Part shown: positions 8,641 to 14,388 of the stretch, piece by piece | Numbering within the stretch: the stretch's first letter is position 1 | How the letters are laid out: every line of letters begins with the position of its first letter | NCBI GenBank assembly: GCA_003024985.2 | Contig: PXIH01S0003865.1 | Origin: Euperipatoides rowelli | Lineage: Eukaryota > Onychophora > Udeonychophora > Euonychophora > Peripatopsidae | DNA length: 14,388 nt | Strand: one strand, 5' to 3' | Program-made: the position numbers and the translations under genes | Notes under the pieces: model-generated | Database searches by the model: none | Told to the model about the DNA's origin: nothing | What the model saw: the letters and a program-made list of their open reading frames with translations, nothing else

Positions 8641-9660
8641 TCTCCACCTCTCTTTCGTTCCTACTTTTCCGACAACTCCTTCACTCTTTTATTTTATGTT
8701 CTCCTCCAACTTCTTCAAACTCTAGTCATTTGCTAACTAATTATTTCTCTTCTAGTTCTATAATTATTTCTCTTTCTGCTTTATTTTCTCATAATTGAAT
8801 AAAACATGTTTCACATCTTTAGTAAACCAGTTCCATTTCTTATCTACTTCTTGGTTATATTTATTCACCCTTGCCTGAAACAATTCACATAATTCTTATT
8901 TTTTTCTTCTATAAATATTCAGTTTATTTTATTTATCTTCTATACTATTCATCCATCTCCTCAATTATTCCTTTCTCATATTTAAATTACACCTCTATTT
9001 GCTTCTATCTATACATGTTACTATTTTTACTATTGTTTACCATCACTTTGATTTTTTGTTCCTCATTGTACATCTCTTAAATACCAATTTCCAAAACATG
9101 CTACACTCCGTCTTCTATATTCTGCTGTCTCTTTAATCTACTTTTCTTTCCCTCTCTTTAAATGTACTCCATCCCATACCCTCTTGTATTATTTCCATTC
9201 TGTTGTATGACTTTCTCCAAAGCATATGTTCCCATTTCACCCTACATTTTCATACTGTTTTCTCCTAGTCCTACCCTCTCATCGTTGTTATTACATCATC
9301 TCCATGTGTAATTCACAAAACTGCCTCCATTTTCCACAACATTTGTGTCACTTCATTAGAAAGCTCATGCTGGTTATTCTCTTTACCATTGCCCTATGGT
9401 ATATATTTTTGCTTTATATTACTTTTTCTCCTACTCCTTTTAATATTCTCTTTCCCTAAACAATTATATCGACCTCTTTTATAATACCCTTCCCAAATTT
9501 AAACTCTTTGTTCATTTTCCTATTGAGTGATTTACCCATCACTGATATCTATAATTTCTATTTGCTAAATTCCTATTTTTAAATTCTCCATCTATTTTTT
9601 TCACATTCTGCATGTCTAAATTCCTATATTATCTTATTCTCTGGCATCAAAACTACATAG
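8641..9660. other. G-depleted, pyrimidine-rich tract of about 1 kb
   Basis: A hand count gives about 63 G in 1020 bases on the plus strand (about 6%), with whole 60-base lines holding zero or one G, while C is much commoner. T and C words such as TCTTTC, CTCC and TTCCC dominate without a fixed period. The ORFs across it (8871-9080 and 9226-9459) are made of Phe, Leu, Ser, Tyr and Pro codons imposed by the composition and are not considered genes. Both edges lie inside the hAT-like element. Confidence 0.75.
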
Positions 9661-10076
9661 GCTAATTAGCTTATAATATTAGCCTACCTATTAAGTATAT
9701 TTCCTCAACTCGGTGACCTCTTTTCCTGTACATTATATTATTTTTTCTGATTTAAAATTATCAGATTTTTTTAGTTTAAAATTTTACTGATACTTTAAAC
9801 AATAAGAATGCAGTTAAAAAAATTGTATTCCAGTAAACAGAATTTGATCCTTTGCACATAACTTATATCGGTTTTCTTTTGTTGTAAAAATTTATTGGTA
9901 AAAGAAAATATATTGTATGTTAAAAGCTATTATACTTTTTTTAAAAAGTTACATTAATTTTTAAAGTATCTTGTATCTAAAAATATAATTTTCATTGAGT
10001 GTCTGCATCTAAACTACATTTTTAGAGTATCTTCCCCATCTCTGATTGTATATATAATAAATGAGTAAAAAAAAAT

Positions 10077-10240
10077 CAAGACGATTGTGAAAAGGATGAA
10101 CCGATAGTTGATTTTACAAAAACATTCAATATTGTAAACTCATGGGAAATGATAAAGAAATGATGATTATTACTGTTTTGAGTAATGTGTATGAGGGAGC
10201 CACTGCACTATTGTTCAGAACGGTTAGGACAACATTGTTG
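10077..10240 (+). pseudogene. Decayed non-LTR retrotransposon reverse-transcriptase fragment
   Basis: The frame at 10077-10160 encodes PIVDFTKTFNIVN, which resembles reverse-transcriptase motif A of LINE elements (F-x-D-F-x-K-A-F-D-x-V). The aspartate at 10110-10112 is intact, but the usual second Asp is Asn. After a stop at 10161 the reading continues in a shifted frame with VLSNVYEGATA, similar to the Y-E/D-G segment that follows motif A. A further shift gives VEVKDVLSS near 10239-10265, similar to the region before the Q-G motif. At least two frameshifts and a stop show it is dead. No YxDD motif was found downstream. Confidence 0.5.
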
Positions 10241-10351
10241 AAGTTAAAGATGTTTTATCTTCTAAGTTTTATTAAATTTACATGTAAATATCCATGAAAA
10301 ATAGTTTTATAACTAAGGGTTACAGAAATTTATGCTCACTTAAATATAAAA

Positions 10352-10352
10352 N
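10352..10352. other. Ambiguous base (n)
   Basis: This is the only unresolved base in the window. It lies between the reverse-transcriptase fragment and the open frame at 10376. Confidence 0.95.
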
Positions 10353-10375
10353 CGTTATTCTGGGCAGTTGAATGA

Positions 10376-10540
10376 TTGAATAAACAGGATTGGGTTCATT
10401 TTTTAAGTGCTATTGAAGACGATGGGATACTGAAAAAGATATTTGTAAAGTTAATTGAAACCTCTGAAGATGTTTGTTTATTATTGAAAGTTAATAGGAC
10501 CACTGAAGATGAAAAATTGTGGGTTACAGTGAGTTTATAG
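10376..10540 (+). other. Unrecognised open frame without ATG
   Basis: 54 codons are open from TTG at 10376 to TAG at 10538. The translation includes WVHFLSAIEDDGILKK, then LIETSEDV and VNRTTEDEKLW, a charged and balanced mix that looks more like protein than AT-rich filler. The two T-x-ED blocks reflect a roughly 40-bp direct repeat (GTTAAT...ACCTCTGAAGATG and GTTAAT...ACCACTGAAGATG). There is no start codon and no family match. It could be more of the retrotransposon remnant just upstream, a lost exon or chance. Confidence 0.25.
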
Positions 10541-12130
10541 TCATTTGTGAACATAGGACTATCTTACAAGAAGTCACATGAGGAAATTATTCATTATCAT
10601 TGCGTTGCCTTGATTACACTGAAAGTTTCTGTTTGCCAAACAAGTTTGAGTTCATTGTAAGTTTTTGAAGAAAAGTATCGACTAGACAAAATAATATATA
10701 GGGCCTAATATTGAAAATGAATTGTTGTTAGGATTTGACAAAATTGGCATGAACGTGTAGTTATTTTATGTGTGTGTGATGTTAACTTAAACCATTTTAC
10801 ACTATCTTTTGTTTGCTTGTTCATATACTCTGTCTAATTAGTGTAATTACAGTAGGCTAGTTATGCAATATAGTGCATATTTAGTGCATAAATGAATCTC
10901 ATATTAATCCCTCCTTTCTCGTACTAAATTATTTTTTTAGTTCAATTTCATTTATTAGTGCGACAATTGTCACAGTAGAGAAAATTTTTTTCTTGTAGAA
11001 AGTCACAGATCATCTACGCATTTTGAAATATTTGTTTCTTTTAACGTCCCCTTATAACCTTTTATTTATTTATTTTGTTCTTTTTAATGGTTTATTCATT
11101 TTTTAACCCCTTAAAGGCTATACACTATGTAATGTTTTAAAAAGTCAAGTTTTTTTAAGCCAGTAGGAAGCCGTTTAATAAACAGATTGTACATGGAGTA
11201 TGCTACCTACTAAAGTAAAATACTTTTTAAATTAGTTTTAACTTCATGTGGTATTGTTTATTTATTTGTATAGAAGATAAAAGGATGATTATTATGAAAT
11301 AAGTTATAGCTAAAAATTGTTTCGACGAAGTTAAGATAAAAAAGACCAACTGGTTAGAAAATTTTTACTCATTTGAGCATTTATCCCCAATGATGCGGTT
11401 GTTTTACTTTTAAAAAGTAGAATATAGCTGTGCGTTGCAGAGAAATCAGTCTAATTTTTTTTTTCTCGCGCTTGGATTGTTTCTGTATTATATTTCACAC
11501 ACAAAAAAAAGAATGGTATGTTTTTTTTTTCATAAAATTAAATGTAGGCTAACTTACAAAAAAAATAATCATAAATTATTTTCCCATTTCCTTGTTCTAT
11601 GCAAAGAGTAGAAACTTCCCTTTGTTTTGCTTAATTGATAGTGGTTTAAAATGGTTTGAGAAATTATTTACTCTGTGCTTCAGACTTAGAAATTTTTTTC
11701 ATTGCCTTTCTCTCATCTAATTTATTTATAAAATGGTTACTGGTATGTGATAGCACTCTTATTCTTGCAAACGGCCTAGTGGTCACCAGATTGTGTTAGA
11801 AAGTTGTATGGAATTAAAGAATAAGAGATCGTTTAGTTAGAAAGAATTTGGATGATATTGATTAAAGATAATTTGGACAGGTTATCATGCTAGAAATTAT
11901 TTGTTTAGAATTTGTGAGTAATATATCGACTGCAATGATAAAGTGGTTTGATGATGTCAATTCAAAAACAGAAAATGTTATAATAAAATGAGAATGTCCA
12001 AATATAGAGTTGAATACACAGTGTTTTAGGTATTAAGCAAATATGAGCGGTAGAGTGTAGAATGAGATTTTTGACTAGCTGAAATGAATGAACAAATGTA
12101 ATATTAATTTATTCATGCTTCTAAAAAAAA
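10541..12130. other. AT-rich intron, no gene seen
   Basis: I see no coding region, transposon termini or strong hairpins here. Contents are short A and T runs, TAGGCTA words (10853 and 11545), and a near palindrome GTGCGACAATTGTCAC at about 10958-10973. Confidence 0.5.
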
Positions 12131-12141
12131 ATATTTTACAG
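12131..12141 (+). promoter_or_regulatory. 3' splice site before the PYM exon
   Basis: ATATTTTACAG ends with the invariant AG at 12140-12141. The polypyrimidine tract is weak, with a run of A just upstream (12123-12131). The identity of the following codons fixes the splice point. Confidence 0.85.
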
Positions 12142-12235
12142 GCACTTACATTCCTGCTACACAACGCCCGGATGGCACTTGGAGGAAAGCTCGCCGCGTC
12201 AAGGAAGGATATGTCCCTCAGGAAGAAGTACCATT
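12142..12235 (+). CDS. PYM1: PYM (partner of Y14 and Mago) N-terminal exon
   Basis: This 94-bp internal exon carries two bases of a split Gly codon, 30 full codons and two bases of the next codon. It encodes [15 protein letters not shown], then Ala, then [14 protein letters not shown]. This is the most conserved block of the PYM/WIBG family. In that family the segment binds the Mago-Y14 heterodimer of the exon junction complex, and the C-terminal part contacts the small ribosomal subunit, so that the complex is stripped from translated mRNA in the cytoplasm. Entry is phase 1 and exit phase 2, with a GTAAGA donor at 12236. The split final codon begins TT, fitting the Leu usual at this place. 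The rest of the protein is not visible, so the gene is partial here. There are no internal stops or frameshifts, and the exon appears functional. An ORF beginning at 12179 in another frame is its shadow. Confidence 0.92.
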
Positions 12236-12269
12236 GTAAGAACCTCTAAGAAATTTTGCTGTTTGATAA

Positions 12270-12898
12270 GCCATGGGCGAAGCTTCAAAAATACAAGCCA
12301 GATCAAATTTAAACCAGAGTTTTATATGTTCCAATTTCCAAAGCAAATTTGCAAGATTTTTAGTTCAGTAAAACCTAAATATTGATCTGATTTTAATATT
12401 TATTAAATTTCATATACTTAGAACTATAAATAAATTTAATTATCCAGCTTGCTATTTTCTTCTCTGATTACACTCCCATCTTTTGTTGCCTCAAAATTCT
12501 GACTTGGATACACAAAGTTTATGAGAGAGGGAGAGAATAATTTTTTAAAAAAAAAACAACAACATACACTTTAAGGGGCACAGTGCTTTTGGCTACTTAA
12601 AAAGTTCAATATTTCTACAATTACCACTAGTTGAATGGCTAAAATAAAAATAAAGTGCCATAGGATAGAATGATAGGTTGAGACTATTATATTTTAATTA
12701 ATACTATTTTAGCAGTGTTGTTAATTACAACATCTCAAAAAAGGAACCAGGCATAACATAGGGATAAAAAATTCTATTTAAAATTTGAAGAACCTTTAAA
12801 AAAAATATTTAAACTTCTGCTTTGTACAACAGTTCAAGTTTGATTTGACTATGTTAAATCTTCATTTTGGGGTCAAATTTTCAACATTCGCCCATGGC
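12270..12898. mobile_element. PIF/Harbinger-like MITE, 629 bp, with TAA duplications
   Basis: The ends are GCCATGGGCGAA and its exact reverse complement TTCGCCCATGGC. Weaker inverted similarity continues inward (TTCAAAA opposite TTTTCAA, then an AT-rich stretch). TAA flanks both sides exactly (12267-12269 and 12899-12901). A 3-bp T-A-A type duplication with G-rich ends is the pattern of PIF/Harbinger elements. There is no transposase ORF. It lies 34 bp downstream of the PYM exon, clear of the splice donor. Confidence 0.65.
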
Positions 12899-12901
12899 TA
12901 A

Positions 12902-13360
12902 TTTTATTCCATTTTTTAGAAAGAAAAAAATATTACAATCTTTTTATTATTTTTTTTCCAACTTGGATTTTTCAACTGCCAAAATTTGTTCTAAATAAGT
13001 TGGGAAGTAAAAGATGGAAATGATAAGATCCCTCATTCTGTGGAGGGAAGCTGTAAGCCCTTAACTTTTTAAATTTAAGGCCAGAAGGGCCCTTTGTACA
13101 CATATGTTTTGTTTCTGTTATATTGATTTAATTTTATTATTGTTTCATCATTAAAACATTTCAAGCCCTTCATATGGGTACGTAGGACTTTGAATTAAAA
13201 TGTAGAATTTGGTGTAAATGGTTTATCTGGGGTTTTGTTGGTCAAATATTAACTTACACATTTTCTATGATTTATGCTACCATACTTATAAACAAACCAG
13301 CATGTCGGGGGAGGGAGGTCAGGGTGCCATAGAAAAAAGCCTTGGAATGTCAATTTTTCT
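12902..13360. other. Non-coding intronic DNA
   Basis: No coding signal was seen. A small imperfect inverted pair, CCTTAAC/TTAAGG, lies at about 13060-13080. A GGGGGAGGGAGG purine patch at 13308-13319 sits just before the endonuclease remnant and could be its 5' junction, but no boundary is clear. Confidence 0.45.
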
Positions 13361-13980
13361 ATTGAATCTCGTAATGTTCAAAGTTTGATTTGTGTGCTAA
13401 ACGTCTGCAGAAGCTCAGGATAGACATTTCCAGAATTTGTGAAACTCGACCATCGAGACCAATGACCACTGCTTCATGTAACGAGTACTGCATGACAAAG
13501 CACAATCAGTATAGAATCAATTGGGTTCATTGTTAAAAGCACCTCACAGACAGAATCATTGAGTGCTAACTGAATTCTCTGATAATTTGTACATACTAAA
13601 GAAACAGTTGGACAGAAGTATTTTAAAGATCATCCAAGTCTACACTCTCACTCGGCAGCCAAATCAGATGAAGTCATAGAGTTCTACAGAGAGATGGAGA
13701 AAGAACTGGAAAACAAGCAAAACAAGGCTACCTACACAATTCTCCAATGATATTTTAATGATACGATTAAGCACAGCTTGAAGACAATTGGTGCTTGGTG
13801 GCTTTGGTCCAGTAGAAATAAATTATTGAGGCGATTGATTGTTGACCTTTCTCCACGCAAACAGAATATTTGTAGGCAACATCTTTTTCGAAAAACTCTC
13901 CAGGTGTAACTGGAACTGGTAGAGCCCCTATCCTGATATGTCATTAATAACATTGTTAGCAACAATCATATTTTCCAAGA
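13361..13980 (+). pseudogene. Decayed LINE endonuclease (craniofacial development protein 2-like type)
   Basis: Blocks of an apurinic-type endonuclease domain appear in the right order but in different frames. They are RNVQSL at 13370; AKRLQKLRIDISRICETR at 13396-13449 (compare the C/S-E-T/V-R-W block); HLTDRIIEC near 13540; LKIIQVYTLT near 13625; AKSDEVIEFYREMEKELE starting at 13658; YFND at 13751, where G-D-F-N is expected; and LLTFLHANRIFVGNIFFEKL starting at 13839, followed by WNW where W-T-W is usual. Many frameshifts and stops show it is inactive. The frame-shifted copy of the catalytic Asp-Asn motif has lost the Asp. The order of blocks fits RTE-type and related non-LTR elements. An ORF on the opposite strand (13732-13965) is a shadow. 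Confidence 0.75.
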
Positions 13981-14023
13981 CACCAATGCAGATCACTGGA
14001 TGATCCAAGCCAAAATGAATATT

Positions 14024-14379
14024 GACTGTCTCAGAGAGAACATGACTGTCTCAGAGAGAACATGACTGTCTCAGAGAGAACATGACTGTCTCAGAGATAC
14101 CTGACTGTCCCAGAGAGAACCTGACTGTCTCAGAGAGAACATGGATGTCTCAGAGAGAACATGATTGTCTCAGAGAACATTACTGTCTCAGAGATAACAT
14201 GACTGTCTCACAGAGAACATGACTGTCTCAGAGATAACCTGACTATCCCAGAGAGAACATGACTGTCTCAGAGAGAACATGGCTGTCTCAGAGATAACAT
14301 GACTGTCTCAGAGATAACATGACTGTCTCAGATAGAACATGGCTGTCTCAGAGAGAACATGACTCTCAGAGAGAACACT
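14024..14379 (+). repeat. Minisatellite, 18 copies of a 20-bp unit
   Basis: The unit is GACTGTCTCAGAGAGAACAT. Most copies are exactly 20 bp. Copy 4 (14084) is 19 bp, copy 8 (14163) is 18 bp, and the last copy (14361) is 19 bp. Point variants recur, such as GATAAC for GAGAAC (copies 9, 11, 14 and 15), CCT for CAT at the unit end, and GGCTG for GACTG (copies 14 and 17). Low divergence shows it is far younger than the neighbouring pseudogene. The array ends within the window, after which only AATACTAC remains. Confidence 0.97.
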
Positions 14380-14388
14380 TAATACTAC

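Larger units (their letters stand above)
8101..10044. mobile_element. hAT-like transposon, non-autonomous, 1944 bp
   Basis: The termini are CAGAGATGGGCAAGATA and, reverse-complemented, CAGAGATGGGGAAGATA. CAGAGATGGG-type ends are typical of hAT elements. Inverted similarity extends inward over roughly 100 bp (left arm about 8101-8220, right arm about 9949-10044), including the shared pattern ATGAAAA..TATTTTT..GAT.CAAGA.TACTTT. The flanks ACTGTTAT (8093-8100) and ATTGTATA (from 10045) are only partly alike, consistent with a decayed 8-bp duplication. No transposase ORF exists. Most of the interior is the G-depleted tract at 8641-9660. Confidence 0.7.
3293..12141 (+). other. Inferred 8.85-kb intron of the PYM gene
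   Basis: The interval lies between the proposed donor (GTCAGT at 3293) and the acceptor before the PYM exon (TATTTTACAG, ending at 12141). It is packed with fold-back, hAT-like and pogo-like elements, hairpins and a retrotransposon fragment. The right boundary is well supported. The left boundary depends on the exon at 3224-3292. Confidence 0.45.
12236..14388 (+). other. Following PYM intron, incomplete
   Basis: It begins with GTAAGA. No exon encoding the next PYM segment (expected to start Y-E-x-K after the Leu) was found before the window ends, so the intron is at least 2153 bp. It carries a Harbinger-like MITE, an endonuclease pseudogene and a minisatellite. Confidence 0.75.

Noticed and set aside
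8871-9459. Two plus-strand ORFs with hydrophobic translation resembling membrane proteins
   Set aside because: The Phe/Leu/Tyr/Ser content follows from the pyrimidine-rich, G-poor composition. The apparent membrane segments are a composition artefact.
10041-10240. Assigning the reverse-transcriptase fragment as the gene of the hAT-like element
   Set aside because: It lies outside the right terminus at 10044, and hAT elements encode a DDE transposase rather than a reverse transcriptase.
12179-12385. 68-codon plus-strand ORF starting inside the PYM exon
   Set aside because: It is an alternative frame of the exon running into the intron past the GTAAGA donor.
13732-13965. 77-codon minus-strand ORF
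   Set aside because: It is the opposite strand of the endonuclease pseudogene, whose plus-strand blocks match a known domain order.
14024-14379. Short-repeat array considered as CRISPR
   Set aside because: The units are directly tandem with no unique spacers, and the genomic context is animal. It is a minisatellite.

Overview
This looks like nuclear DNA of an invertebrate animal. It is strongly AT-rich, has no long open reading frame, and is crowded with decayed transposon remnants. The one conserved protein-coding signal is a 94-bp plus-strand exon at 12142-12235. Translated in its only open frame it gives the N-terminal block of PYM (partner of Y14 and Mago; WIBG/PYM1), the factor that removes exon junction complexes from mRNA. 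It has an AG acceptor and a GTAAG donor. A second, less certain exon is proposed at 3224-3292. Its last base is G and its phase is 1, so joining it to 12142 restores an in-frame Gly codon and gives ...[17 protein letters not shown]..., which resembles the residues just before the PYM motif in relatives. If correct, most of the window (3293-12141, 8.85 kb) is one intron and 12236 to the end is the start of the next.

Layout. 1-1645: AT-rich DNA with a perfect-stem GC-rich hairpin (599-643) and a possible small transposon (774-1178). 1646-3139: a decayed inverted-repeat element with a short unrecognised ORF inside, into which a hAT-type MITE (2438-2731) appears to have inserted. 3147-3292: a degenerate direct copy of part of that element, running into the proposed exon. 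3293-4743: intron with several hairpins. 4744-6796: a 2.05-kb fold-back element with about 600-bp inverted arms. 7141-7306: a pogo/Tigger-like MITE. 8101-10044: a hAT-like element whose interior is a roughly 1-kb tract almost without G on the plus strand. 10077-10240: a reverse-transcriptase remnant. 12142-12235: the PYM exon, followed after 34 bp by a Harbinger-like MITE with TAA target duplications (12270-12898). 13361-13980: a decayed retrotransposon endonuclease of the type often labelled craniofacial development protein 2-like. 14024-14379: an 18-copy, 20-bp minisatellite.

There are no bacterial-type operons, tRNA or rRNA genes, CRISPR arrays or complete transposase genes. All repeat boundaries and homologies were found by eye. 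Family names for mobile elements rest on termini, target-site duplications or short translated motifs and are inferences.
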